Source: Sansalvadorimonas sp965243775
Lineage (GTDB): Bacteria > Pseudomonadota > Gammaproteobacteria > Pseudomonadales > Endozoicomonadaceae
Direction: 5' to 3'
Length of the DNA stretch: 64,000 bases
NCBI GenBank assembly: GCA_965243775.1
Contig: CBDEWF010000125.1
Coordinates: 62,001 to 126,000, forward strand
The position numbers and the translations under genes were made by a program. Position 1 is the first letter of the stretch. Every line of letters starts with the position of its first letter. Shown in pieces: positions 25,650 through 34,301 of this stretch. Under the pieces are notes generated by a model that was not told the origin of the DNA, did not search any database, and was given only the letters and a program-made list of their open reading frames with translations.

Positions 25650-26834
25650 ATGCAAGATAATGACCTGCCTTACGATGATGTTAGGGAAGCAGGAGAGGAG
25701 ATTCTGCAGTTTTGCCATGGATATGAAATGCCGTTTCATGATGTAGCCAGGCAGTATGCGATTCTAATAAAGAAATCTGGTTTTAGAGTGTTAACAGTCT
25801 TTTTAACCGGTAAAAAAAATGATGCTATTGCCCAGGAAGTAGAATCGGATGAGGTTATTTTTCTGGAACACCGTTCCAGGGATATCCGTGGATTAAAGCT
25901 GAAGCAAATTCAACAGTTACGTGATATCTGCAGTAACAGAAACATTAAACTCTGTATTGCACACCGATATAAGCCACTCTACATCGCGGCACACATTCCA
26001 AAGTTACATGTTATTGGTGTGCACCATGCCTTTGGTGGCTATCAACGCTGGACACGCAGGTTTTTTGTACAGCACAGGCAGCACCGAATATCGCTTCTGG
26101 GGGTGTCTGACGCAGTTCGAGATGATATCAGGAGATCTTTAAAAGGCTTTCCGGAACGAAAAATACAAACCCTGCATAATCATATAGACATTTCAACTTG
26201 TCGATCTGTTCTGCTCCCTCGTGAAAAGGCCAGGCTTGAACTCAACCTTCCCCAAAATACATACATTTTTGGGAATTGTGGGCGCCTGCATCCTGATAAG
26301 GATCAAAGCACCTTGTTGAAAGCCTTTGCCCAGTTACACGAGGGGTTACCTGATGCTCTTTTGGTGATCATGGGTAAAGGCAGGTTGGAAAGGACATTAA
26401 AAGAACAAGCCAGGCAGCTTGCTATAGAACAGCGGGTGATTTTTACAGGTGTGGTGCCGGATGCTAACAGGTACTTCAAAGCTTTTGACAGCTTTGTGCT
26501 CAGTTCAGACCATGAACCCTTTGGTATGGTTCTTCTGGAAGCAATGGTAGCCGGTATACCTATGGTGGTAAGCGAAAGTGGAGGGGCTCCGGAAGTCTGC
26601 GGAGATAGTGGTTTTATGTTTCCATTAGGGGATGTTTATAATCTTGCCCGACAAATGCTGACAGTAGCAAAGCTGGGTGAAAATCAAATTGAGCAGCTGA
26701 AAAATGATATGGCCTGTAGGGTCGAATCTCGTTTTTCTGCTACAAGTGCGCAAAAGCAGTTCATGAATATTCCATTTGTCAGAGAACTATTCCGTAATGT
26801 CTGTAATGAAAGTACTGTTACTTGTTCAGGATGA
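25650..26834 (+). CDS. Glycosyltransferase family 4, LPS-core type
   Basis: 394 residues. ILQFCHGYEMPFHDVARQYA is a start pattern seen in LPS-core glycosyltransferases of pseudomonads. NCGRLHPDKDQSTLLKAFA and DHEPFGMVLLEAMVAGIPMVV form the donor domain. The place directly before a second transferase and WaaL supports a role in completing the outer core rather than the O-unit. A TATAAA word at 25627-25632 could be a promoter minus-10. Overlaps the next gene by about 29 bases. Confidence 0.8.
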   Translation: MQDNDLPYDDVREAGEEILQFCHGYEMPFHDVARQYAILIKKSGFRVLTVFLTGKKNDAIAQEVESDEVIFLEHRSRDIRGLKLKQIQQLRDICSNRNIKLCIAHRYKPLYIAAHIPKLHVIGVHHAFGGYQRWTRRFFVQHRQHRISLLGVSDAVRDDIRRSLKGFPERKIQTLHNHIDISTCRSVLLPREKARLELNLPQNTYIFGNCGRLHPDKDQSTLLKAFAQLHEGLPDALLVIMGKGRLERTLKEQARQLAIEQRVIFTGVVPDANRYFKAFDSFVLSSDHEPFGMVLLEAMVAGIPMVVSESGGAPEVCGDSGFMFPLGDVYNLARQMLTVAKLGENQIEQLKNDMACRVESRFSATSAQKQFMNIPFVRELFRNVCNESTVTCSG

Positions 26835-27777
26835 ACAGAGAATAATTCTTGATTATTATTATGACTGTATTGCTCAGCAGTTTGAAAAGACTGATATACG
26901 GCGCCTTAATTCTGCAGAGCAGGCCAACCTCAGACAGTATTTTTCAAACTATATTGAAACAGAACTGTACGACCGAATTATTCTTTTTTTACGATTTAAA
27001 AAAGAGATAAGACAGGTTCGGTTTTTACGAAAAATTCCTAACCTGGTCTTTCTTGAGCATGATGCATATCAGAATTATGTGAGTGATAATAAATACGAGG
27101 GAAAATTTTTTCAGCATTACAGCAAACTCCCGTGGGTTAGGGTGCTGTGTTCAGGTTTTGTGGTCTCACAAAAGCTGAAAGCACAGGGAATCGATGCTGT
27201 CTTTGTACCCAAGGCCTATGATGATAGGCTGATATACAACCAAAGAAGACAAAGGGATATTGAAACAGGCTTTATTGGTAGCCTGGGAAGTAAAACCTAT
27301 TCCAGGAGGAAGGAGCTTCTGGATACCCTGCAGAAAGAAGAAAATATGCTTGTTACCAGGACGGGATCCGGGCAGGAATATGTCGAAACGCTTAACCGGA
27401 TAAGGTTCTTTATCAGTGCAGATGTTGGTATGGGAGAGTATATGATAAAAAACTTTGAGGCTATGGCAGCAGGATGTGTTCTTTTTGCCTGGAGCCAGGG
27501 GAGAGATGAAAACTTAGCTCTGGGTTTTAAGGATATGCATAATATTGTTCTTTATAACTCTGTGAAAGAGCTGAAAACCAAATTGAGATTATTGAGGTCT
27601 GATGCCGGGTTATGTAGCCAGATAGCACAACGGGGGCAGCAACTGGCTGAAGAACGATACACCTATTCGAAAGTCTCAGTGCAGCTTAAAAATCAGGTTG
27701 CACGCCCTTTGAGGAAACCTAAAATCGGCTCTCTTGGCTTTATTCATACATATAGTTATGAAGAGTCAGAAGCATGA
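26806..27777 (+). CDS. CgeB-like glycosyltransferase, LPS-core type
   Basis: About 323 residues from MKVLLLVQDEQ; alternative in-frame ATGs at 26776 and 26797 lie deeper in the previous gene. The C-terminal half has TGFIGSLGSKTYSRRKELLD, then YMIKNFEAMAAGCVLFAW and a YTYSKV end, the pattern of CgeB/DUF3880-like GT-B enzymes. The last four bases overlap waaL. Its donor and acceptor are unknown; core assembly is inferred from position. Confidence 0.7.
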   Translation: MKVLLLVQDEQRIILDYYYDCIAQQFEKTDIRRLNSAEQANLRQYFSNYIETELYDRIILFLRFKKEIRQVRFLRKIPNLVFLEHDAYQNYVSDNKYEGKFFQHYSKLPWVRVLCSGFVVSQKLKAQGIDAVFVPKAYDDRLIYNQRRQRDIETGFIGSLGSKTYSRRKELLDTLQKEENMLVTRTGSGQEYVETLNRIRFFISADVGMGEYMIKNFEAMAAGCVLFAWSQGRDENLALGFKDMHNIVLYNSVKELKTKLRLLRSDAGLCSQIAQRGQQLAEERYTYSKVSVQLKNQVARPLRKPKIGSLGFIHTYSYEESEA

Positions 27778-28943
27778 TCCTCACTCAAACACTGTTTAAA
27801 TTGAAAGAAAAAAAGCTAAGTTTTGAACGGGTGTTCTCTATAGGCTTGGCTGTCTTTATACTGAGTTATTTTCTACCCATTTCTAATAAGGCAAGTAATA
27901 ATATTTTTTATGGGTTGGTACTGGTTCCCTGTTTGATCGCAATGGTAAAAAAGAGGGATATTTTCAAAACAGGAGAACTCTTCCCCTATTTTCTTGTTAT
28001 GGTCGGGACCATGACACTAATTGCCTTTCCCGATGAACCGAAAGCGATCAAGTATGCTGTATATTTAATAGGGTTCTGGCTGGTGACAAGTACGGTATTT
28101 GCCAGAAATTATATTGATAGTGATCGTGCTGCAATATGGTTAATGTTAATTGCTACGCTTTTCTGCATAGCACTTTTGATAGATCATACCCTTCTGCAGG
28201 GAAATCCTATTGCATTAAGGCCAAGTCTTTACCAGACATGGAGAAGTGGCAACCCTATCATGGCCTGTATGCTTTTGTCATTGTTCACCGTGGTTGGCCT
28301 GAGTGTACTTATTAAAGATAAGCGCTACATACTGTCCACTTGCTTACTGGTAAGTTCCCTTATACTTCAGAGCCTGTTTCAAACCAGAAGTGGCTTTGTC
28401 GGATATGTGGCCGTATTAGCCACCTATCCGGTAGCAGGTATCCTGATGGAGACCAGGCATAATATAAGACACACGGTCTGGTTTATGGCCGTAGTAGGGG
28501 GGCTTGTCTTTCTGCTCTACCAGTTGGGTTTATTTACTGCTTTGATTGAAAAAGGGGATAGCTTCAGGCTGGAGTTGTTTCAGGTATCCCTTGAACACTA
28601 CAGTCAATGCAGTGTGATGACTGGGTGTGGATATAATTATGATTTTGATGATGTGCTGCAGAATGGACTGTATATTGACCATCCCCACAGCATTTATATG
28701 TCGGCCCTGGTATACCTTGGACCCTTGAGTTTACTGGCACTACTGGTCTTATTAGTGAGAGCATTCTTAACAGGAATTAAAATCAAGACCAACTGGCTGT
28801 GGGGGCTAATTGCATCCTCTGCATTCTTTTTGGTTGATGGTAGCAAGATTCTTAATAATCCTTCAATAATATGGATTTGCCTGCTCTTTCCTCTGGCTGT
28901 AATTGATGGGTTGAGTCGAGAAGATCAGGCAAGCCAAAAATGA
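27774..28943 (+). CDS. waaL: O-antigen ligase
   Basis: 389 residues with about ten membrane segments and a large periplasmic loop near residues 265-315 containing SVMTGCGYNYDF and DHPHSIYMSALVYLG. The PHSIYM histidine is the conserved WaaL/Wzy_C motif. It should join the finished O-antigen to lipid A-core. ATGA overlap with the preceding transferase shows coupling. WaaL and Wzy share topology; the H-S-I-Y motif and the core-type neighbours favour WaaL. Confidence 0.85.
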   Translation: MILTQTLFKLKEKKLSFERVFSIGLAVFILSYFLPISNKASNNIFYGLVLVPCLIAMVKKRDIFKTGELFPYFLVMVGTMTLIAFPDEPKAIKYAVYLIGFWLVTSTVFARNYIDSDRAAIWLMLIATLFCIALLIDHTLLQGNPIALRPSLYQTWRSGNPIMACMLLSLFTVVGLSVLIKDKRYILSTCLLVSSLILQSLFQTRSGFVGYVAVLATYPVAGILMETRHNIRHTVWFMAVVGGLVFLLYQLGLFTALIEKGDSFRLELFQVSLEHYSQCSVMTGCGYNYDFDDVLQNGLYIDHPHSIYMSALVYLGPLSLLALLVLLVRAFLTGIKIKTNWLWGLIASSAFFLVDGSKILNNPSIIWICLLFPLAVIDGLSREDQASQK

Positions 28944-29234
28944 AGTCACACACCTCAATCAGCGGGAGATTCATTCTCTAGCCCTGCAGAGATACCATTT
29001 GTTATGGGGCGCTTTGTAAGTTTGGCAAGCTTCGGCTTATGTCCCGGTATCAACCCCCGGGTAGGTTCTACTCCATGTCGAACCACACTAACAGGCCAGC
29101 CTGGTGCAAGGTAGCGTGCATATATACGTAAAAGTTCAATAAAGACGTTTTTCCTGAGGGTAAAGTGGCATATATATGGAAAAGCCTGTGTCATTCGTTA
29201 TCATGGCTGTAAATCTATTTCGACAGGGAACAGA

Positions 29235-29663
29235 ATGACTATTGATACGGCTTTTTTCAGCCGCTGTATCAAGACTCTTGAAACAGCATATAATCTCATC
29301 CTCCAGTGTGAACCGGAGAGTATTGAATACGATATGTACAGATCAGCCTGTGTCAAGGAGTTTGAAATTATACTGGAACAGGCCGGTAAGCTACTCAGAA
29401 AGTGTCTGGTAGATTTTGTTCATAGCCCCAAGGCCGTCAGTCGGCTGGTGTTTAAAGACCTGTTTCGTCAGGCCGCGCAACATGATCTGATCTCCCTTGA
29501 GCAGGCTGAACGCTGGCTTGTTTATCGTGATAATAGAAATACGACGGCTCATGATTATGGCAAAAAGTTTGCGGAACAGACGCTGCAACTGATTCCTGAA
29601 TTTATTGCCGATGCCAGTGCCCTGAAAGAAGCAGTCTGCAGGCATGTTGCGAGCCAGTCATGA
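29235..29663 (+). CDS. HEPN-domain toxin, HI0074-type (nucleotidyltransferase substrate-binding family)
   Basis: 142 residues, all-helical. The C-terminal YRDNRNTTAHDYGK holds the R-x4-H signature (Arg101 to His106) of HEPN ribonucleases. It shares ATGA with the following MNT gene, the standard order of HEPN/MNT toxin-antitoxin pairs. In this family the MNT partner neutralises HEPN, in characterised cases by AMP addition. The catalytic Arg and His are both present, so the toxin could be active. Confidence 0.85.
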   Translation: MTIDTAFFSRCIKTLETAYNLILQCEPESIEYDMYRSACVKEFEIILEQAGKLLRKCLVDFVHSPKAVSRLVFKDLFRQAAQHDLISLEQAERWLVYRDNRNTTAHDYGKKFAEQTLQLIPEFIADASALKEAVCRHVASQS

Positions 29664-29971
29664 TAGATATTCGTGAAAAGGACAAGCAAGCCATACTTGG
29701 ACTGGCTAACCTGTGTTTCTCTAAGGATACTGAAATATGGGCCTACGGCAGCCGCGTAAAAGGTACAAACCACGATACCAGCGATCTGGATCTTGTTGTT
29801 CACTTTCCTGAATATCAAAATAAGCTGAGTGATAGAGAGCAGCTGTCAGCGTTTATTGAAGCTCTGCGGGGTTCTAATATTCCCATTTTTGTTCAGGTTA
29901 TGGACTGGAAAACAATTCCAGAGGAATTCAGGCAGAATATTAAAACCTGCTATGAAGTCTTTTGGCCCTGA
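29660..29971 (+). CDS. MNT-type minimal nucleotidyltransferase antitoxin
   Basis: 103 residues. WAYGSRVKGTNHDTSDLDLVV gives the polymerase-beta-like motif with Gly30-Ser31 and the metal-binding pair Asp42 and Asp44. It overlaps the HEPN gene by four bases. Expected to inactivate the partner toxin by nucleotidylation or by binding. Confidence 0.85.
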   Translation: MIDIREKDKQAILGLANLCFSKDTEIWAYGSRVKGTNHDTSDLDLVVHFPEYQNKLSDREQLSAFIEALRGSNIPIFVQVMDWKTIPEEFRQNIKTCYEVFWP

Positions 29972-30026
29972 TATCCTGAAATACCGAACAATTTTCTCTT
30001 GCTTCTAGCAGCAGGGAAAACACACA

Positions 30027-30389
30027 TCAATGAAAATACCAGTTCACCCCAAACACACTCAAAATGGTAGTAATCAGCCCCCCAAAGGTAATCCAGAACT
30101 GTCGTGAAATTGCAGCAATTTCAACCCTGAGATCACTACGAACATGATCAACCCGGCTATTCACTTGATCAATCTTGCTGCTGAGTTCGTGATAACTGCC
30201 CTCAATCTTATTGTTCAACTCATGGTAGCGGGCATCGGTACGCAACTGAACCTGCATAATCGCCTCCTGCATGATCAAAATATCTTTTTTGTTAGCGTTA
30301 TATTCTGGATCAAGAGACGCGCTGACTTTTGCTGCCAGTTCTTCGTTAATACCAATATTTTTAAGCTCGTGATACAGACTCTGGCTCAT
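30027..30389 (-). CDS. Small coiled-coil protein with C-terminal membrane anchor, copy 1
   Basis: 120 residues. An N-terminal helical part (LYHELKNIGINEELAAKVSASL) is followed by a heptad-rich coiled coil (residues about 45-90) and one C-terminal hydrophobic helix ending FGVNWYFH. The plan resembles DUF1640/CCDC90-like proteins. A paralogue lies immediately upstream at 30572-30964. No function is known; the two may form hetero-oligomers at the membrane. Confidence 0.65.
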   Translation of the reverse strand: MSQSLYHELKNIGINEELAAKVSASLDPEYNANKKDILIMQEAIMQVQLRTDARYHELNNKIEGSYHELSSKIDQVNSRVDHVRSDLRVEIAAISRQFWITFGGLITTILSVFGVNWYFH

Positions 30390-30489
30390 AAAACCTCCGT
30401 TCAGGGTTCTATAAGTTAGTCGATTTTACAGTGTCTGGCTGAGATCCTTGCAGGGTAAAGAGATTTTATGATCTTGCTGTTTTCCCTGG

Positions 30490-30503
30490 AGGTTTTCCCT
30501 GCA
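30490..30503 (+). repeat. 14-bp word, copy 1, between the two coiled-coil genes
   Basis: AGGTTTTCCCTGCA. The same 14 bases occur at 30614-30627, inside the upstream coiled-coil gene and exactly where that copy has extra residues in its membrane helix. Confidence 0.6.
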
Positions 30504-30571
30504 CAGTAGATATCCGACTTATCCGAAGTGCTTAACTTCAAGCTTTATAGCTCCTACTCCTAAAAGAGGCA

Positions 30572-30964
30572 CTAATGAAAATACCAGTTTACGGCAAACA
30601 CACTCAAAATTGTAGGTTTTCCCTGCAGAGCCAGGCCAAAGAAGGTAATCCAGAACTGGCGAGACATGGCAGCAATTTCTACCCTCAAATCTGCACTGAC
30701 ACGGTCCACCTTACCATCCAACCGGGTAATATCAGCCCTCAACTCCATATTGCTCCGTAGCATATCAGTCCGTAATTCCTGATAACGATCTTCGCTTTTC
30801 ACCTGCGCTTGCAGGATAGCCTCCTGCATAACCAGAACATCTTCCTTGGTGGCAACACGTTCAGGGCTGAGGGACTTATCCACCTGGTGGGCCAGCTCCT
30901 CATCTATACCGATGGCTTTGAGTTGTTGGTAGAGGTTTTTTTCTGACTGGGTATCCTGAGCCAT
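30572..30964 (-). CDS. Small coiled-coil protein with C-terminal membrane anchor, copy 2 (insertion in the helix)
   Basis: About 130 residues from the ATG at 30964, which has GGAGGC five bases upstream; the longer frame to 31075 lacks support. It matches copy 1 along its length (ELAHQVDKSLSPE, DLRVEIAAMSRQFWITF, ILSVFAVNWYFH), but the membrane segment reads FFGLALQGKPTILSV where copy 1 has FGGLITTILSV. The extra residues come from a short insert around 30614-30635 that contains the 14-base word also found at 30490. The insert may impair membrane insertion. Confidence 0.65.
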   Translation of the reverse strand: MAQDTQSEKNLYQQLKAIGIDEELAHQVDKSLSPERVATKEDVLVMQEAILQAQVKSEDRYQELRTDMLRSNMELRADITRLDGKVDRVSADLRVEIAAMSRQFWITFFGLALQGKPTILSVFAVNWYFH

Positions 30965-31087
30965 AGATGCCTCCGGACTGGGAGGAGTAAGTATAGGCTT
31001 TACGGACACCTGTTTCCCGCATATGTAGAACGGGAAAAAGGGCCGGGTCTTGCGCTGTACATTGCACAAATGCAAGGTTCAAGATGT

Positions 31088-31132
31088 GACCCCTTATCTT
31101 TTGACCCCTTATCTTATGACCCCTTATTCCTT
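31088..31132 (+). repeat. Tandem repeat, 15 bp x 3
   Basis: GACCCCTTATCTTTT, GACCCCTTATCTTAT and GACCCCTTATTCCTT in direct order, just upstream of the coiled-coil gene copy 2 and downstream of neuA. Too short and spacerless to be a CRISPR. Confidence 0.75.
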
Positions 31133-31226
31133 TCGCCTTATTCGTATTCGTGTGAATTAGATACGGTATGATTGATTTGATATTGCCCTAAAAGGTTCTG
31201 CTTTGACTCATTACTTGCTCGATCTA

Positions 31227-31913
31227 TTATTTTTTCAATAATGTAGCAGCTGCTTCTAAATCATTAATATTATCAATATCAATTGATGAAGATTTTGGCA
31301 TCACATAGCTAGCAAGAGGTTGTTTAAACAGGTTACGTTTGCTAAGAAAGTAATCCCACTCAGATATATATATTGCGCCATTGATGAGGTATGTTGCTTC
31401 TAGCTGTTGCCTCGCTTGCGTTAGTTGTTCCCATTGAAAAACTGGTTCCATTATTCCATTTCGGCTGTATAGACTTTTTTGTATGGGGTGATCATTCATA
31501 ACTACGCTCACAAGGCTTGCAGCAGTAGAGTTTTCAAATACCTCAACTGCTGCTTTTATATCATCCTTTGTTCTAAGTGGGGATGTTGGTTGCAAGAGTA
31601 TAAAATGTGTAGTCTTACTATAGTGAGTGCCTGCTATGTCCAGCGCGTGTGCGATTGTGTCAATGCTGCTAGCACTGTCAGTTGCAAGATAATCAGGCCT
31701 ATCGACAACAGTTATACTTGAAGATAAGCTGACAGTTTTGATCTTAGGACAATCAGTAGAAACTATGATGTTTTCAAATGACTGACTCTTTATAGCCGCA
31801 TCAATGGTATATTTTATTAAAGGTTTTCCAGCTAGGTCAATTATGTTTTTCTGAGGTAAGCCTTTAGACCCCCCCCTAGCGGTAATTATTGCAGTGTATG
31901 TATGCTTGTTCAT
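31227..31913 (-). CDS. neuA: N-acylneuraminate cytidylyltransferase (CMP-sialic acid synthetase)
   Basis: 228 residues. ITARGGSKGLPQKNI is the CTP-binding signature at the N-terminus, LLQPTSPLRTKDDI the second family motif and SIDIDNINDLEAA the usual end. It activates sialic acid with CTP to CMP-sialic acid. It starts two bases after neuC ends and is the last gene of the operon. Eight G in a row (31869-31876 on the plus strand as C) encode the Arg-Gly-Gly part of the signature. A legionaminic or pseudaminic acid role is possible for this family, but the neuB type favours Neu5Ac. Confidence 0.85.
   Translation of the reverse strand: MNKHTYTAIITARGGSKGLPQKNIIDLAGKPLIKYTIDAAIKSQSFENIIVSTDCPKIKTVSLSSSITVVDRPDYLATDSASSIDTIAHALDIAGTHYSKTTHFILLQPTSPLRTKDDIKAAVEVFENSTAASLVSVVMNDHPIQKSLYSRNGIMEPVFQWEQLTQARQQLEATYLINGAIYISEWDYFLSKRNLFKQPLASYVMPKSSSIDIDNINDLEAAATLLKK
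31869..31876 (-). repeat. G8 homopolymer tract in the 5' end of neuA
   Basis: Eight consecutive C on the plus strand (G on the coding strand) at codons 13-16 of neuA. In frame as given; gain or loss of one base would end translation early. It overlaps the conserved ARGGS motif, so part of the run is set by the protein sequence. Confidence 0.8.
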
Positions 31914-31915
31914 AT

Positions 31916-33058
31916 TTAAGAAAGTGAGAAATTTATATCATTAAATAATTTCTGACTCGTTGCTTTCCATGTTTGATCATTTTGGATTATATCCATAAAA
32001 CTACGTGTGCTATCTCCCCTTCCAAAATAATAGTCAGGATTGAATTTGTCATTTAATGCCGCAGTATTTATTGCTTTTGTTATTTTTTCAGAATCATAAT
32101 CGGTATTAATAATGCTTTTAGAAAGATAACGTGCGTTTTGCCTATTCCCTATATTTACTGATGGTACCCCATAAAAAGTAGTTTCTCTTATTCCAGCGCT
32201 TGAGTTGCCAATAACGCAGTCAGAATTTTTAAGGAGAGTCAAGAAAAACTCAAATCTAATAGATGGAAAAATTTTAAAGTTCTCTTGTTTTATTAGTCTT
32301 TCATACTGCTTAATTATATAGTTGGAGCCATCGTCATTGTTTGGATAAATTACTACATAGTTGCGACTACTGCAAAGCAGTGCATCAACTAATGCTTTTG
32401 CATGGCACTCCATGTTGTTGATATCAGTTGTTACAGGATGAAATAATACAACGCTATAATTTTCATAATATATTTCATACCTCTGCTTCACTTCATTTAT
32501 ATGAGGTAGATTAGGCGAAAGCATGGCATCTATGTCAGGTGAGCCTATATTAAAAATAAAATCTTTTCGTTCTCCCATTTGAATTAATCTTTTAACAGCT
32601 TCATCATTTGAAACCATATGAAGATGAGATAATTTGGATACGGAGTGTCGAATGGATTCATCAATGGTACCTGATCGCTCTCCCCCCTCTATATGGCAAA
32701 CCAGTGTGTTAGTTAAAGCCCCAACTATTGCACCGGCCAGCGCTTCAACACGATCACCATGTATAACCAACATGTCAGGTTGATTTTCATGAATATAACG
32801 TGACAGACCACTTATAGTGCATGCCAGTATAAGCTCCATTCTGTCACCAATATGCTGGTTCATAAATGTAAATACATTTTCTAATCCTGAATTATAAACC
32901 TCATTAGCTGTATAACCATATCTATTCAGAGTATGCATGCCTGTTACAAATATATGACAATCAAAAAGTGAATGATCGTCAACAGCTTGCATGAGAGGTT
33001 TTAACTTCCCAAAATCAGCCCGGGTACCTGTAAGAAATAATATTTTACGTTTGAGCAT
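31916..33058 (-). CDS. neuC: UDP-N-acetylglucosamine 2-epimerase (hydrolysing)
   Basis: 380 residues. FLTGTRADFGKLKPLM at the N-terminus, LVIHGDRVEALAGAIVG, HIEGGERSGTIDESIRHSVS and IGNSSAGIRETTFYGVPSVN are the signatures of hydrolysing 2-epimerases, which turn UDP-GlcNAc into ManNAc and UDP. It lies between neuB and neuA in the same direction, 24 bases after neuB. LegG, which acts on UDP-diacetylbacillosamine, is a close relative; no bacillosamine aminotransferase is seen here. Confidence 0.85.
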   Translation of the reverse strand: MLKRKILFLTGTRADFGKLKPLMQAVDDHSLFDCHIFVTGMHTLNRYGYTANEVYNSGLENVFTFMNQHIGDRMELILACTISGLSRYIHENQPDMLVIHGDRVEALAGAIVGALTNTLVCHIEGGERSGTIDESIRHSVSKLSHLHMVSNDEAVKRLIQMGERKDFIFNIGSPDIDAMLSPNLPHINEVKQRYEIYYENYSVVLFHPVTTDINNMECHAKALVDALLCSSRNYVVIYPNNDDGSNYIIKQYERLIKQENFKIFPSIRFEFFLTLLKNSDCVIGNSSAGIRETTFYGVPSVNIGNRQNARYLSKSIINTDYDSEKITKAINTAALNDKFNPDYYFGRGDSTRSFMDIIQNDQTWKATSQKLFNDINFSLS

Positions 33059-33082
33059 AATTCATTAATGCATAAATAAATT

Positions 33083-34126
33083 TTAAATATTTTCGATATC
33101 TGTTAGCTTAATGTGCTCATCAAGAGTTATGTTTCTAGCTGCAGTTTTACCTATCAGAGAGTTATAATCCTCAGCTTTGATTTCACCAATACCTGGCCTC
33201 TTAACCCATATATTTTCTTTGCTGAAAACTTCCCCCTTTTGGATCGCCTTTGTAGTGACGACTGTGGCGAACGCAAAATCGATAGTTGGCTGTTCTTCTT
33301 TAACTGGTGCTTTTGTACCCCCTAGTGTTTTGTATATTGTATTGGAACCAGAGATTAGTTCGGACATGGTTTGAACATCGTTTGAACAAACAATATCTGG
33401 ACCCGGTCGATCCATTCTATCGGTAAAGTGTCTTTCGAGAATGCAGGCCCCTAAAGCTACTGCCCCAAAACAGGCGTAGTTAGATGTAGTGTGATCGGAA
33501 AGTCCTATTACTGCATCGGGAAATTCTATCTGCATCTCTTGCATCGCGCCTAAGCGAACCAGTTCGGGAGGTGTCGGATAAACATTGGTGCAGTGTAGTA
33601 GAGCATAAGGTACGTTGTGTCTTTTGAAGATTGTTACAGCCTTCTTAATGCTGTCAATTGTATTCATACCTGTACTAAGAATGATCGGCTTACCAAAAGA
33701 AGCTATATGCTCAATCAGTGGGTAGTTATTACATTCCCCAGAACCGATTTTATATGCAGGGATATCCATACGCTTGAGTCTATCTGCAGCTGCTCTGGAA
33801 AAAGGTGTGCTTATAAATAGCATTCCTTTACTTTCTACATATTCTTTTAGCTTGATTTCTTCTTCTTCATTGAGGGCGCAACGTTCCATAATTTCATAAA
33901 TTGAAACGTCAGCATTACCTGGTATAACATCTTTAGCTTGGGTGCTCATTTCATCTTCAACAACATGAGTTTGGTGTTTTACAACTTCAATACCAGCTTC
34001 AGCTGCTGCATCAACCATTTCAAAAGCAGTCTTCAAACAGCCCTCATGGTTAATTCCTATTTCTGCGATAATAAGAGGAGTGTCGCTATTACTTACACGG
34101 CGGTTACTAATATAAAACTCAGTCAT
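33083..34126 (-). CDS. neuB: N-acetylneuraminate synthase
   Basis: 347 residues: a TIM barrel (to about residue 280) with IIAEIGINHEG, YKIGSGECNNYPL, ILSTGMN and GLSDHT, then a short SAF antifreeze-like domain (KGEVFSKENIWVKRPG, KTAARNITLDEHI). It joins ManNAc and phosphoenolpyruvate to give Neu5Ac. The words VVKHQTHVVEDEM, IPGNADVSIYEIMERCALNEE and ERHFTDRMDRPGPDIVCS resemble the Neisseria SiaC/NeuB type as I recall it, which makes Neu5Ac. First enzyme gene of the neuBCA group. Confidence 0.9.
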   Translation of the reverse strand: MTEFYISNRRVSNSDTPLIIAEIGINHEGCLKTAFEMVDAAAEAGIEVVKHQTHVVEDEMSTQAKDVIPGNADVSIYEIMERCALNEEEEIKLKEYVESKGMLFISTPFSRAAADRLKRMDIPAYKIGSGECNNYPLIEHIASFGKPIILSTGMNTIDSIKKAVTIFKRHNVPYALLHCTNVYPTPPELVRLGAMQEMQIEFPDAVIGLSDHTTSNYACFGAVALGACILERHFTDRMDRPGPDIVCSNDVQTMSELISGSNTIYKTLGGTKAPVKEEQPTIDFAFATVVTTKAIQKGEVFSKENIWVKRPGIGEIKAEDYNSLIGKTAARNITLDEHIKLTDIENI

Positions 34127-34301
34127 TATTTGCCTACAATTCTATAAGTAGTTGGTTTTAATTTAAATTATGTGGTTGTTTGAAAGCGATATGTATATCG
34201 GTTGATGCGGATGATTAGTGCTGTTTATGATACAGACCTATACAAGAACTATAAGCGTCGAGTGTGTTTTGACTCACCTATGACATGAGATTGGTTTCAG
34301 T

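Noticed and set aside
28955..29194. Small minus-strand open frame in the gap after waaL (79 codons)
   Set aside because: No ribosome site, no family resemblance and isolated; the 291-base gap shows nothing else that can be supported.
31088..31132. CRISPR array
   Set aside because: The three 15-bp units are adjacent with no spacers and there are no cas genes; no other array-like repeat is present in the window.
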